Assembly (NCBI GenBank): GCA_000499405.2
Contig: HG738137.1
Span: forward strand, 13,943,661-14,007,660
DNA: 64,000 nucleotides
Source: Onchocerca volvulus
Taxonomy: Eukaryota > Nematoda > Chromadorea > Rhabditida > Onchocercidae
Reading direction: 5' to 3'
A model generated the notes under the pieces. It did not search any database. It saw nothing but the letters and a program-made list of their open reading frames with translations, and had not been told where the DNA came from. A program made the position numbers and the translations under genes. Positions 25,346 through 38,250 of this stretch are shown in pieces; position 1 is the stretch's first letter; each line of letters starts with the position of its first letter.

Positions 25346-26153
25346 GACAAAATTTTCGAATTACTCAACAAAAAAAACATATTTAAACAAAAGAAAATAT
25401 GAAAAAAGCATTTATTCCAATTAATTCTAAATGCTATAACGCTGCAAGACAACATCATAATCACAGCATGCTTGTTTACTACCGTTTCCTCAAAAACTTT
25501 TGGGATCTTTGGTGTTCGATGCATGGTTGAATTGTTTAGTGTGGGTTGTTATAGCGAGCTGTAGTGGTTGTCTTCGAAGTTTGTCCCGGGATTTCCCGGG
25601 AGAGGGGGCAGGGTGGTCTGTAGGAGGTTTGGGATGAGTTAATATCAATCAGCTGGGACCTTCCTGGTTTCGTTGCAGCATGAGTCATTGATTATGCTCA
25701 GATCATCCCTGTAATTCTGTAATGAATGAGATTTCTGTCTACTGGCTGACTTTGATAACTTCGTATTAGGCTTTTTTTATTTTATTTAGCTGAAAAACCA
25801 AACACTCTCATTTGGTTTTTATATTCCGAGAAGTTTAAAATCGTCAGCCTTTTTGATTGACTATGCTAGTATGAATCAGTGTGTTATATATACAAACTTT
25901 TTTTTTTTTTCGATTGGTTTTTCGCATTAGTCTCTTTTTTTTCGAAATAAGTGTAATTTTCTCGCCCTCTGAGTTTATTTTTTATCTTTTAGATAGCCTT
26001 TTTTCCTAGTTTTTGATGTTTTTTCTTCTGTTTTAGAATTGACATTATCATTGTTCTGTGAAATTAAAATTTGAGTTACTTTCGAGTTTTTACTAGTTTT
26101 ACCTGCTTCTTGCAGGGTTACTCAACGGGGAACGGTACATTATTTGGTTTGGG
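25346..26153 (+). other. Upstream region of the NADAR gene
   Basis: GC content rises here against the rest of the window. It contains TCCCGGGA twice (25584-25591 and 25594-25601) and G-rich text to about 25615. A strong acceptor, CTTCTTGCAG at 26106-26115, lies 38 bases before the ATG. It may be a cis acceptor or a trans-splice site for a spliced leader; the DNA cannot decide. Confidence 0.5.
25584..25601. promoter_or_regulatory. Duplicated TCCCGGGA palindrome
   Basis: Two copies of the self-complementary octamer TCCCGGGA separated by TT, followed by a G-rich run, about 550 bases before the NADAR ATG. It is conspicuous in AT-rich DNA. The centre GGGATTTCCC also fits the kappa-B consensus, which may be coincidental. 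Confidence 0.35.
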
Positions 26154-28691
26154 ATGAGCTTCGCCGGAGTCGGAACTCGAGGTAATAGTCCATCTTTATT
26201 TTAAGAAATTTTATTTTATGCATCAAAAATTGAGACTTTTCCCGATAATTATATTGTCTGTTTTTGAACAGTATTTTTCAAAATTTAACTGAAGTCATTT
26301 TTTATAGTGATTATCTAGTGGTAGCTGCTGATTTTCTGTAAATATAAAGCTGGGATTTTTTAAAATAATATTAGAAGTATTCGATTGTACTAGCGAAAAA
26401 GTGAATATTTGCCCGAAACAACTAAATGGATCAAATCGAACAGTTGCTGTGAAGATTATCTCTTTGTGTGAGAAAGTTTCAAGAGAGAATCATGTTGATA
26501 TTTCATTTAGGGTACGGAGATTTTACCGGTTTGGGAAATTTCAACAATTTTGAAAGCACTGGTGATCATCAACAATCAGCACATATGACAATGGACGAAG
26601 GAGCTACTCCGCAACCACTTTCGGCCAACGGTCGTCGCTCGGGCAACAGCAACTACAGCTTGCAGCAGGTAAATAGAATAAAATTTGCATATAGATTTTT
26701 CCGTCTACATTCATAAAAATTCTTCAGTCTCTTATTGATGCCTACTGTAGAAAATAATTATGGTGTGCGACCAGATGTACTGAATGAAGGCAGTATAATT
26801 GTAGGAAATTATTTGGATTAAGCAAGATTCGGCACAAATTCGCAATGCTGTTGTTCTGTTGGAGAAGGAAAAGGATAACCTACGACAAGCAGTTCGAAAA
26901 CTTAAAGTCCGACTTAATATCTTCCCAAGTTTTATTAGATTATTTTTTAGGGGGATGAATTTGTTCTGCACATCGTCTTTGATACAATTTATGGTTCTCC
27001 ATAAGACTCCAAAATATGAAGTTTTGATTTATGGTTCCAAATGTTCAACGATCTTATTAAATCATTATTTTATGATCCATCTTTACTGCATCCATTTTGG
27101 GATTACATTGATATTTTATGGTATAGGAGGAGGGGGGGTTGTCTAATCGTAGTATTCCTCACGTTCCAATTTTTGGTATATACATTTGTATAATGATGAA
27201 ATATTCCGAACTATTGTTGGTTATCACTGTTCAGTTGGAAAATGCACGAGTGAAGCAAAAGATAAAGCGCATGCAGGAGACTATCAATGGGTTGACTGGG
27301 ATATCAACTGAAACGGATAATCTCAAAGTTGGAGCCACTGAAGCGGATTTAGATTATGACGATATTGGACGTGACTTCATCCTTGTGGGAGGTTTGCAGT
27401 TTTGTTCGAAATTTATCTGAAATGTCATTATTTTGCATAGATTTAGGGAACACTGTGAAATTTTCCTTAAACTTATAAATTTTTATGCAGAAATTTCAGC
27501 TTTAATACATAGATTTCTTGCAGGTGCGCAGGATCCTCTTAGTTTGAGATTCGAAGTTTCCATCCGAGATGAAAGAGGCATCGAGCATAAATCAGCTGAG
27601 CGCTATTATTGGTTAGAATTTATTGGTGTTATGCAAAAATTTTCCTTTTTTATGATGAAGTTGGCTTTGCAGTTGTCGATATATGAGTATTAGAAGGTTG
27701 CTGTTTATAATGTGATGAATTTTAGGTACAAAATGGCAGAACATTTCGGAGACTCGGAAACGATGGCGAAAATCCTCGATGCTCCTTCAACAATCAAAGC
27801 AGAAGAGGCAATGAAGGATATCAAAGATTTTGATGAGGCTAAATGGAATGAAGTAAGTTGGAATCTGTCATCATTTCTCGTCAGGTCTTATTATAATATT
27901 AGATTGCAAATCAACTTTTGTGAAAACATATCTGAATTTATGGTTTGAAATTCAGCAATGTTTTTGTTAATAAATTGACTTTCAGGTGAAAATGAATGTT
28001 TGGGAAACTGGCCAGCGTTTGAAACTCGAACAAACACGCTGGATTGCGAATCTGCTAGTTTATACCGGCAAGACATACATTGCTGTTGCTTCGCAAGACA
28101 AAGTCCGCATTTTTTCAGGAAATATGTGATAAAGTTTTAGACTTTCTGGATATAGTTTCATTAGATTTTCTTAGTTAATTTAGAGTATGGGAGTTGTCTT
28201 TACCTTTTTATAGGTATTCGGTACCGGTTGGCGTAAAAACCGTGATGAAGCAAACAAGCCAATTTTCTGGGATGGTGAAAATCAAGGTGGCAAAGCGCTG
28301 ATGAGACTTCGCCAGCAGATCAAAGAGACGCATACATGGTCGGGGCCATACGAAGAACAGGTAGGTTTTTGCTTGCATATATGCATCTCTGAAATTTCAA
28401 TGCTAGTTTTATAGAAATTACTGAGGAATGATATGTACAGCATAAATAAACATAATTTCTATCGAACTACAGAGTGAGAGAAAGAATGTTTAACTGAGTA
28501 TTGTTTTGCATCTTTAGGAAATCGAAAAACGTTTCAATGAGTTGAAGAAGTACGTATGGCGTCGTCTTGATCCAGCACGTCGCATGGGAATGTTTCGCGG
28601 GCGTGTACGTGGCTACGGCCGTCGTGGTGGTTATGGCGGGCGTGGTTACGGTGCACCAAGCGCTGGTTTTCCACAAACTGTTCGTCATTAA
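26154..28691 (+). CDS. NADAR-domain protein with coiled coil and RGG box
   Basis: Nine exons: 26154-26181, 26511-26668, 26805-26906, 27235-27391, 27524-27611, 27726-27852, 27986-28102, 28214-28360, 28518-28691, all in phase; 365 residues with TAA at 28689. Order: Gly/Asn/Gln-rich N-terminus (1-62); predicted coiled coil (about 70-120, QIRNAVVLLEKEKDNLRQ onward); NADAR (YbiA-like) domain at about 148-305 with the conserved Glu in SAERYYWYKM (Glu174), HFGD, FDEAKWNEVK and GGKALMRLR; C-terminal RGG box (335-353). Characterised NADAR enzymes release ADP-ribose from modified guanine bases, so a role in reversing nucleic-acid ADP-ribosylation is inferred, with the RGG box suggesting RNA or DNA contact. 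Exon 3 could instead begin at 26819 (CAAGATTC) in the same frame. Two donors are weak (AAA/GTCCG at 26907 and 28103). It converges with the kinase gene. Confidence 0.88.
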
Positions 28692-30095
28692 TCGAGCTGT
28701 TTAGGAGAAAATTTTGGTTTCGGATTATCGGAAGATGTTTTGCTGATGTCTGTCTGCGTTACTATTGTCTGCACATTACATAATAATTTTGATTGCGCAT
28801 TCCTTTTCGCAGTTTTTTGTTTATTTTTTCTTCTTTCCCCACCCCGTTGATGTTTTTTGCACCGCTTTGTCGGCGATTTATTCTTTTTTTTCATCCACGC
28901 TGTGCTTATTTTTTCGGACGAAAGCACATTGTATTGTGGTCATCGCTATCGATGATGATATTGAACTGATAATTTTAAATTATTCAATTGCTATGATTGG
29001 TTTTTGCCTTTTTTCATTATCGACATTTTTTTTTACAAGGTTTCTTTCCGCAAATTTTTTATAAAAGGAAGTATGAGAAAAAAAGACTCCATTTAATTCT
29101 TTTTAAGTTGTTTCCATTTGGAAATTTATTCAAAATCTTCTTACATTTCCGAGTTTCTTTTTCGATTTTCAGCAGCACATAACATTTTTTTTCCTGTTAC
29201 GTTTTTGTAATTAACTCTCTTTCAAGAATTTATGTTTGCGGTTTGATGCAATATGAGTTTTTAATGCTTTTGCATACCGTCTATCTTAATTTTTCTATGA
29301 AGCTGAAAAAATGGAACATGATTATTTCATGTCAACATGTATTGTCCTCTGTTTACGCAAAATTTGAATGAGCACCATAGATTGCGGTAGAAAATTTGAG
29401 ATATTGCCGGTTTTGAGAGTTACACCGCAGCATGTTATGTTTGTTGGAAAGATTTCTTTTTAATAAATTGTTTTTTTTTTTCTTTTTATTAATATAAATG
29501 AATATACGTGGCAGCGCAGTACGCATTTAATAAAATTGGTATTCCTGATATTTTGCGATAGGCTGAAACTACGATTTTAGGGATTAACTTGTACGTGGAT
29601 ATTGCGAAGCCATAATCATTCTGTGTTTCCAGAAGTGAGGTTTTCAATTATTAGAGAAGCATTTCTTTTTTTGAAATCCATAGATAAGATTTAAACTCTA
29701 TCATTTATCGCAAATATCATAGTCCTCAAACGTGATACCATCATAGTTATCGCGATTTCATCATAGTTTTTCGATCTTTCATTAATCTGTTATCAAGAAA
29801 TAATATAGTCTTTTCATTTATCATTCGTTCATTTGGCACGATCATTTATCACAAATACCACAAATCATTACCTATCCATTTATTACGAATAATACCATTT
29901 TTCGTTTATTATCTACTTACTAACAAACAAAATTTTTTCATTTAATCATTTATTTACTCATCACAAGTAATATCATAATATAACATTGTCGTAAAATATA
30001 CATGTGTATATCAGTGTATCAATCGTTATCATTGATAAAAAATAGAATTGATAGGAAAAAGAATGGAAATGAATGTTAAGAAGAAAATTGAAATT
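28692..30095. other. 3' regions of two convergent genes
   Basis: Tail-to-tail space between the NADAR gene (+) and the kinase gene (-). AATAAA at about 29463 and 29529 are candidate polyadenylation signals for the NADAR transcript, implying a 3' UTR near 800 bases. T-rich throughout. No other gene seen. Confidence 0.5.
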
Positions 30096-33000
30096 TTATA
30101 CATTATCGATAATTTCCCAATCATAAGGATCATTTGGTTTAACATTTAATGGAATACATCGTTTAAGACATTCATTGATAAAGGCATGCCGCGGCATTTC
30201 GATTGATTTTAAACTTCGAATATAATTATAACATTGTAAAAATGGTAATGGAAGCTGAGCACATAATTCTTCACCAGTAATTGTTGCTTTTTGTTCAATC
30301 ATATTACGGGGTGAACTTTTTGCCCATGGTAATTTTGATAATGCCAATTCGATCTGAGAAAAAAAAAAATTGTTATCATTATTATCAAGACTTTATCATT
30401 TTTAACATCAAATTTTGGGAAAGTGTCTTTTTTTTTTTTTTTTTTTTTTTTNNNNNNNNNNNNNNNNNNNNNNNNNNNNNNNNNNNNNNNNNNNNNNNNN
30501 NNNNNNNNNNNNNNNNNNNNNNNNNNNNNNNNNNNNNNNNNNNNNNNNNNNNNNNNNNNNNNNNNNNNNNNNNNNNNNNNNNNNNNNNNNNNNNNNNNNN
30601 NNNNNNNNNNNNNNNNNNNNNNNNNNNNNNNNNNNNNNNNNNNNNNNNNNNNNNNNNNNNNNNNNNNNNNNNNNNNNNNNNNNNNNNNNNNNNNNNNNNN
30701 NNNNNNNNNNNNNNNNNNNNNNNNNNNNNNNNNNNNNNNNNNNNNNNNNNNNNNNNNNNNNNNNNNNNNNNNNNNNNNNNNNNNNNNNNNNNNNNNNNNN
30801 NNNNNNNNNNNNNNNNNNNNNNNNNNNNNNNNNNNNNNNNNNNNNNNNNNNNNNNNNNNNNNNNNNNNNNNNNNNNNNNNNNNNNNNNNNNNNNNNNNNN
30901 NNNNNNNNNNNNNNTTTTTTTGGGGGGGGGGAGAAATTTTTTAAATAAAAAAAAAAAAAGGATTAAATCTTTTTCTTACATTTAAATTAATTAATTATTA
31001 ACAGAGAAATATATTCTATCACTTTTCGTTACATTTCCTTTTATTTAAAAAAGATTTCCTATTTTTTTAAAAATAAAAATCTTGACTGGAAAAAAAATTA
31101 AAATATTTTCGGCTTTTTTTTTTACATTTAATTAATGATAAATATTCTTTTCATATCAATGATTTAATTGAAAAAAAAAAAAAAAAAAAAGCGAAAAGAG
31201 GAAGATTACTAAATAAAGAAAATGTAAAATAATAAACAATTTGTTTAATCATTTCTTCCCGTGATAACTATTAATTCAAAAAGATATCATGTATTAAAAA
31301 TTGAAAATAATTTTTAAAAAAAAAATGAAATCATAATTTTTTTTCGAAAGTTTTTCATTTCTTATTTAAGTTTATATTCATCAATAACAATTGTAGATGG
31401 TGATATCATACTTTAAAAATTGGTAATAATTCAAAAAAAAAAAGAAATGAAATGAAATCATTTCTTCGATGAAAAATTTATTACTTACATTTTTAATTTA
31501 AATATATGAATAAGATGAAATGAAAAAAAAATGAGAATAAATTGAAATTGAAATAATCATGGTACCAAAGTCAACAAGATAAATAATTGCTGTTTCAGGT
31601 GGTACACCAATACAACAATTTGATGGTTTCACATCACGATGTATATAACCTGCTTCATGCAAGTACTGCAATGCATGCGCAACCTGCATTTTAGTTTTTG
31701 CATCAATTTTCATAATTTTTATTACAATTAGATAATATTTAGTATTATATTTATCATATTCATTATGAATTTTTTGATTTTTGAATTAAAGATTTAGTTT
31801 TTTTGATAAAAGTTGGCATGTATGAAAGATATTCGGTTTGCAATCACATTATCATTATTGTAATTATGATTATCAAATTATTGTTCTAGTATTATCATTA
31901 CCATCTCATCATTACTATTATTTCCTCTACCATATTACTCTTATTACTAAAATTTATTATTGTTAATATTACTATCATTATTATTATTTTTGTTGTTATC
32001 ACTGTTATCAGTTATTATCATTGCTATTAACATCATATTCATCATTTAGTAAATGATTGAATTTCATGGAAGTGAATTGAATTTTGTTTATAGAAGTAAT
32101 GTCAGTATGGTTATATTTTGCTTCAAAATGATTAATCGCTTGAATAATAAAATAATTTTGGATGGTTCATTTCATTTTTACATTTTTCATCTTTTTTAAA
32201 AAGGGAAAAAAAAAAGATTCAATCTTATTTATTTCCGAGAAGTTCTCCAAAAATGAACAAAATTTAACAGATGCATTAATAAATTACTTGTTCACCGATC
32301 CGAAATGCTGTTGAAAAAGTAAATTTTGGTTCGATTCGTTCTTTTCGTAATGTTGTTAAATTTTTTCCCAATATTTGCATGACAATATACGGATAATTTT
32401 TATCTGTTTTACCACTTGCATATATCATTGGTATATTAGGCTATGGAAATTTTAAGAATAAATTTAGAAAAAAAAAAAAGAAAATTCGATCTTTTTAAAA
32501 AATATTCATTTGATTTTAAACTGAAAGTGTTTCTTTCAGAAAATAAAATATTCTTAATTTTAATATTATTAAGATTTTAATGTTCCATTTTTTTTTTCGC
32601 TTCTTCTAAATTTCAAATTTTAATAAAAATAAATTATATCAATTCTCTTAATAAATGCTTAAATCTAATAATGTATTTCTTTTTAGCAATAATTATCTAA
32701 TAATAGTTTTTTAAAATCTAATAATGTATTTTTCATAGATTGTTTAGTTATTATTTAATTTTCCATTTCGACTATCCATTATATATTTGAAATGTTTCGT
32801 TTTCTGTTACTAATGCAAGAAATATTTTTGAATTTATTGATTAAAAATTAGTTAAAATATCTAAATATATGGAATAAATCCCATCATGATGCTAATTATT
32901 ATTTTATTAACAAAAAAAAAAATAAATATTTCAATTAAAAAATTAAGTGGAGAAAAATTCTTCCTTCATCAAATTAATTAATTCTAATTTGAACAAACTT

Positions 33001-34589
33001 GAAAATTTTTGATTTTTTTTTTTTACATTTTATCACTTTTTAACAATAATAATAAGTTGAGGAATAATATTCGACTAAATGATAAGAAACTTTTTTACGT
33101 AGAGCCAAAAGGACTTGCTGTTCGATGACTAAACGACGTGGATCTTTCGGTGAATTATCTAATTCACCGTGAAATTCCGGTTCCACCTTTATTGCCACAT
33201 TTCGTTTTTGAATTTTATCTCTTCCCCTATAAGTAAACGAAATATTTTTAGGCGAAAAGATTTGTGCATTTTTAGATGAACAATAAAGCATTAGAGGATT
33301 GCTATTTTTATCAAAAAAACTTTTAGCTTTTAATTCGATCACAAAAGCTCTTTCGCTTTTTTTTTCCCAAATCTATATTTTAGATTATTCTTTTTTTCCT
33401 TTCTTTTTTTTTTTTTGCAATCTAAGAAGTTTTAATTTATTCTGCTTCCATTTATTTCTTCTTCAGAATCCAAAAAACTCGGAACTTTTAATTAAATTTC
33501 AGCTTAAATTAATGAATCAGAAAAAAACCCTGTACTAATAATGATAGAGAAGAAACTTCATTTTGTTTGCAGGAATATTTCATATTGATTTTATGGATTA
33601 AAATTTGTTCGAATAATTTTAAGCCTAATGCTGTGTAACTAAATCAATAATTGATTAATCAAATAATCTTGATTGATAAAACAGTGAAACGAATAAATGA
33701 TTGAATAAGCTAAGAGTTAATTTTATATTTTTAATCTTTCTTTTCGTGCAATTTAAGTTGCTTTAATATTCCATTACTTTCTTTTTCTCATTGAAATGTA
33801 ATCAATGATGATAATTGCAAAAAAAATGATTTATTTCTCGGAGATTTTTTCAAAACTTCCCCAAATCAAAAATTATCATAGCAAATAGCAAAAATAAATC
33901 GATTATTTGGAAAAAAATTTTTAAAAATGATAAAGAATTCTTCAAATAAAAAAGAAAATCATTGAAAATGAAAACTGGCAAAAATTATTTTTGTATATCA
34001 TTTTTATAATTTTATATGATATAATTTCAAATTATATCAAACTTTATCGATGTGATAAATATGCCTGATAATTTAAAATGACAAATGTAAAAATATAAAT
34101 ATGCCTATAAATTTGTCCAAAGCTTCCTTGGCCAATTTTTTCTTCCACAATAAAGCGACCAGCAATCATTTCATTTATTGGTAATAAATCTTCTGATTCA
34201 TCTAAATTTTCTGAATTATTATTCTTACAAAATACTTACATATATCATAACTCCTGTATATATATGTATATAATTACTTATTGACCAAATTTAAATTTCT
34301 AACTGATAAATTCTTTTTTGTAGACAAAATATATGCAAAAATTGAATATTTGAAGAATATGCTGAATTCATTTAAATTAATCTTAATTATTACAATAACT
34401 CTGATGAAATTTAAATTTTTGATAACAATTTTTTTTTCGGTTCTAAAATATATGACGAGATTGAAAAATACGATAAGCGAGATAGTTCTATACATTTATT
34501 AGCATTATGTGGTGGAAACTGAAAAATTTTACAGTATGACGATTCTACAGTATACCTGGCATAGCACTACGATCATATGATGATGCCAT
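30096..34589 (-). CDS. TTBK/CK1-like protein kinase, interrupted by assembly gap
   Basis: Exons readable: 34589-34556, 34210-34105, 33226-33091, 32440-32288, 31683-31566 and the last, 30353-30096 (TAA at 30098-30096). Together they give about 268 residues. Order: short acidic N-terminus; glycine loop GQGSFG (38-43); VAIK with Lys60; MIYASGKTDKNYPYIVMQILG; HRDVKPSN with catalytic Asp160; VDFG at about 179-182. The next exon or exons (activation segment and the first half of the C-lobe, some 70-80 residues by family length) are missing and most likely lie in the N run at 30452-30914. The last exon, starting IELALSKLPW, closes the lobe. HRDVKPSN is typical of tau-tubulin-kinase-like members, greatly expanded in nematodes; many are male- or sperm-associated (family knowledge). 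Intron 2 has a GC donor (TATAG/GCATAT). Confidence 0.88.
30452..30914. other. Assembly gap (463 N)
   Basis: Flanked by poly-T on the left (30428-30451) and T7 then G10 on the right (30915-30932), both likely low-complexity sequencing failures. The gap lies within the kinase gene, between the DFG exon and the last exon. Open frames reported across it are artefacts. Confidence 0.98.
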
Positions 34590-34868
34590 AATTAACTTAA
34601 CCGATTGATTTCAACTATCCTTTACAATAACAAATGTAATAATTAGTAGAATTTTGATCACATTTTATAATATATTTCAAATTTTGCCATGTTTTGCATA
34701 TTTATGATAATGTATTTCTTTCACTACTTCTTTTCATTACTTTGAAATTTTTATTATTTTATTTAACTTATTCAATTGTTTGTCGTTTTGATTCAGAATC
34801 TTTTATACCTGATTCCGTTATTTCTTAGCTCTTATTCGTAACAATTTTTACATTTTTATCCCGCAGAT
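34590..34868 (-). promoter_or_regulatory. Presumed kinase promoter region
   Basis: The 280 bases before the kinase ATG. AT-rich with no TATA or other element that can be singled out; called by position only. Confidence 0.25.
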
Positions 34869-35105
34869 TATCTTTCTACTCTACTTTTCCCTAAAATATT
34901 TTCCTATCCTGTTTTTTCCCGGAATATTTTTCTATCTTTCTCCGGGATATCTTTTTAGCATATATATTCTTCCCCAAACTATCTTTCTATTCTACCTTTC
35001 TTCAGAATATCATCTTATTGTACTTTTCTCCCGAATATCTTCTACCTTTTTTTTTTTTTTTTTTTTAAAAAAAGGTTATCTTTCTTTCTTAAATTTTTCA
35101 GAATA
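34869..35105. repeat. Minisatellite with 28-bp unit, about eight copies
   Basis: Diverged units of 23-32 bases, each beginning TATCTTTCTA-like and ending CC-x-GAA-like (for example TTCTCCCGAA and TTTTTCCCGGAA). Broken once by a poly-T run at about 35048-35066. Lies just upstream of the kinase gene. Confidence 0.75.
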
Positions 35106-36754
35106 TTTCACTATTCAATTATTTTTTCTTATTTTTAAAGCAAATTACTGAACTCGATTTCTAGAATGTTTGACGTCATAACTTATTCGTGAGATAATTT
35201 TTTGCACAAATTTTTTTTCATGCTAATAAAATTTCTTCTTAAATTATTTTCGTTATTTTATTGGTTGCATTTTGTTTTTTCCGTAATCGTTTCTCTTTTT
35301 CTCCTCATTTTTTTCCTGTTCAGTAATAATTGCCCTTTTTATTTTTTCTCTTTTTTTCATTTCCTCTCTTTTTTTTTTCGTTTATTTGTCAAAATTTCTA
35401 CCTGAAATGGATTAAATCGAAATAGTAATAATAATTCGAATAAGAATTATACTCATTTATAAAAATATACTATTCATTTCATCCTTTCAAGAAAAGTAGG
35501 AAATCAAAGATCAAAAAGATGTGAAAATGATGAATGCCATATTCTCATGTGTATTTTAAAATAAGCAAAAAATTGAACTTTATATTCAAATCTCTTCCAT
35601 CAAAAAATATTACAATTTTATAATATTCCATCATTTTTTGACAATAGATAAGAATATGATATCATTTATATTCAGTGTTTGATCTTTCATTTTTTGCTTT
35701 TTTTCAGAAAAGAATAAAATAAAAATATTAGGAGAAAGTTTTTTGAAATCTACTTTTATCGGAAGTCGATTAAAATTTTTGTTCATATTATTTTAGCAAC
35801 AAAATTCGTCATTTTAGAATTATAATTGCTATTGGGATTTTTGAACAATTTTAAGAATTATTATTATACGATCACAAATTATGTTGCTAAATAATACGAA
35901 TAAAAATTTTGATCTTATATGAAATTTTTGCAAGTAGTCAATTATTTGTAAAAAAATTTCATCAAAAAGAAATTGGATGCATAATTGAAAATTTTTTCAG
36001 CTAGAAAAGAAATGCTGTAAATTTTTCTATTATCATTTATCCTTTTATTAACAATAAAAATATTAATAATACTGCAATCATTTTCATCTTCTTTTTTGAA
36101 ATCTTTGATTAAATTGAATGTTTAGTTGGCTTATTTCTCAATACTTTTGAAATTTTTTTCAGGAAAATAAAGCAGAAAGAAGCGGGAAAAAAAGGAAAAA
36201 AGTTGCAAAAAAAAAAACTAGTATTTAATTGGTCTTTTCGAAACAATATTGAAAAAAACTGTGCCAAATTTGATTTCTTCAAAAATTGCAGAAAATATTA
36301 AATAAGAGTTAGAAAAGGGAAATTAAGGGAAAAGAAAATAAAAGAAATGAAAGAAAATGAATGAAAATGTCCTATTAGTGCTATCTTGGCTTATAAAATC
36401 TCGAAGTCTCGAACTTTATTCGTCATTATTGTTGTTCAAAATCTATTAGCATTTGCTTCGATTCGAGAAATCTTTTATGCCTTCAAAGTAACAAAAAGTT
36501 GCGATAATTTTAATTTTAATTTAATTCATTCTTTTTCTAAAGAAAGAAAAAAAGTTTTTTTTTTCATTATTTCTATAACTTTTTTTTAATGCATGATAAT
36601 TTAAAAAAATTAATTATGATTCTCTATGAACCACAATCTGATAAAATCTTTCATTAATAATATGATTTACGATTCTATATGTGCTAAATAGAATTTTAAT
36701 TTCAGGTTAACACTCAGCATTCCATTTGAGTCATATTTTATATTTCGGTCGTTT

Positions 36755-36906
36755 AAAATTAGAATGAATTTTAGGATTCTACCATATAAAGCTAGAATGA
36801 ATTTTAGAATGCAATACAAAATTACAAAATCAGTAAAAATTTTTCGACAATACAAAATTATAATGAATTTCAGAATTCAATCATACAGAAGCAGAATAAA
36901 TTTTGG
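36755..36906. repeat. 33-bp degenerate tandem repeat
   Basis: About five units with the core TAGAATGAATTTTAGAAT; units begin near 36755, 36788, 36819, 36854 and 36887. Confidence 0.6.
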
Positions 36907-37529
36907 TAAATAATGCATTAAATTTATTAACTCAATTAGAAAATGTAAATAATTTTATTTCGAATATCGATTTGAAATACTAATCATTCGTAAAAATCTT
37001 GGAAAAAAGTGCTATAAGTGAAGTTGGAAACTCATCCATTTTTCAGAGACTTTATATGACTTTATAAATGTCCATTTGCTATATCCTTGTAATATTTTGC
37101 AATTTTTTCCATTTCAAATTTTAATCCTATAACTATTTGAAAAACATTTCAAACATTTTTCAACTCTTTTCTTTTCATATATTATTTGATATACTTTTCT
37201 AACTCAAAATTCTTAATTATAATTTTATTTAAATAATCAAATTCGAATAACAATGACAATTTCTAACAATAAACACACGCAAATATTCCGATATAAATTA
37301 ATTACAAGATTATTTTCAACTTATTAATCGCTTATCAGTTGTACTTGATTCATAATTTGATTGGAAATTATCAATATCAATGTTGCAAATTATGCATTTT
37401 GACATGAACCATTCAAAAATTGTGTGTTGCTTACAGTAATTTCACGAAAATACGGTATATTTCGAAAAAATGTCGACGAATCTCAAAAGAAATTTATATG
37501 ATGTATCGGCGTTACAACTAAATAAATAT

Positions 37530-38250
37530 ACTGCGACTGATATTTGCCTATTATTTAATTACCATTATTTAGATTTAATATTATTTATTATTTGATCATT
37601 ATCATTATTTGTGATTAATATCATATATCATGCAATTATCATTACCTAGTTTTAAAAATACGTATTTCAATATCAGTATGATTTGAGAATATGCCATATA
37701 TTATCAGATCAAATATCAATATTGCAATTAATGTCGCATATCATGCAATTAACATCGCTTAATTTTTTATTATATATTATATTTATTAATCTGATCAATA
37801 ATTGTTATTTGCCATTAGCAATTACTTGTCATGCAATTATTATTTCATCATTCAATTACTCAGTTATTCAATTACTTGTCAGTTTAATTGAGTAATCAAT
37901 TACTTATCAATTTATTGATAACGGTATAAATCATCATATATTATACACCGTAATAAATTAATGTTATCATTTGCGATTGGCAATAATAATTACATGACAG
38001 GCAATGCTAATCGCAAATATTAACATTAATTTTAAAAGTAACAATTTGATTATTTATTATATGCTAAGTATATATTTTGAAAATGTTTTAGATATTATAA
38101 TATCTGATCAATATCATTAATTTTCGCTTAATATTAATCATTTAACTGCGATTATTAAATTTTAATATTATACATTACGTATTCAAATATTCTTTAGAAT
38201 AAATATTACTTATTACGATATGCATAATTTTATCATTTATTAAACCAATA
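37530..38250. repeat. Low-complexity ATTA/ATCAT tract
   Basis: About 700 bases of words such as ATTATTT and ATCATGCAATTA (the latter near 37628 and 37737). No fixed period. A similar but shorter tract lies in a kinase intron at 31850-32050. Confidence 0.5.

Noticed and set aside
28765..29064. 99-codon plus-strand frame after the NADAR gene
   Set aside because: T-rich 3' UTR translated as Phe, Ser and Leu; no start context or homology.
30281..30985. Long open frames of 173-234 codons crossing the N run
   Set aside because: They exist only because unknown bases were translated as X; flanks are poly-T and poly-G.
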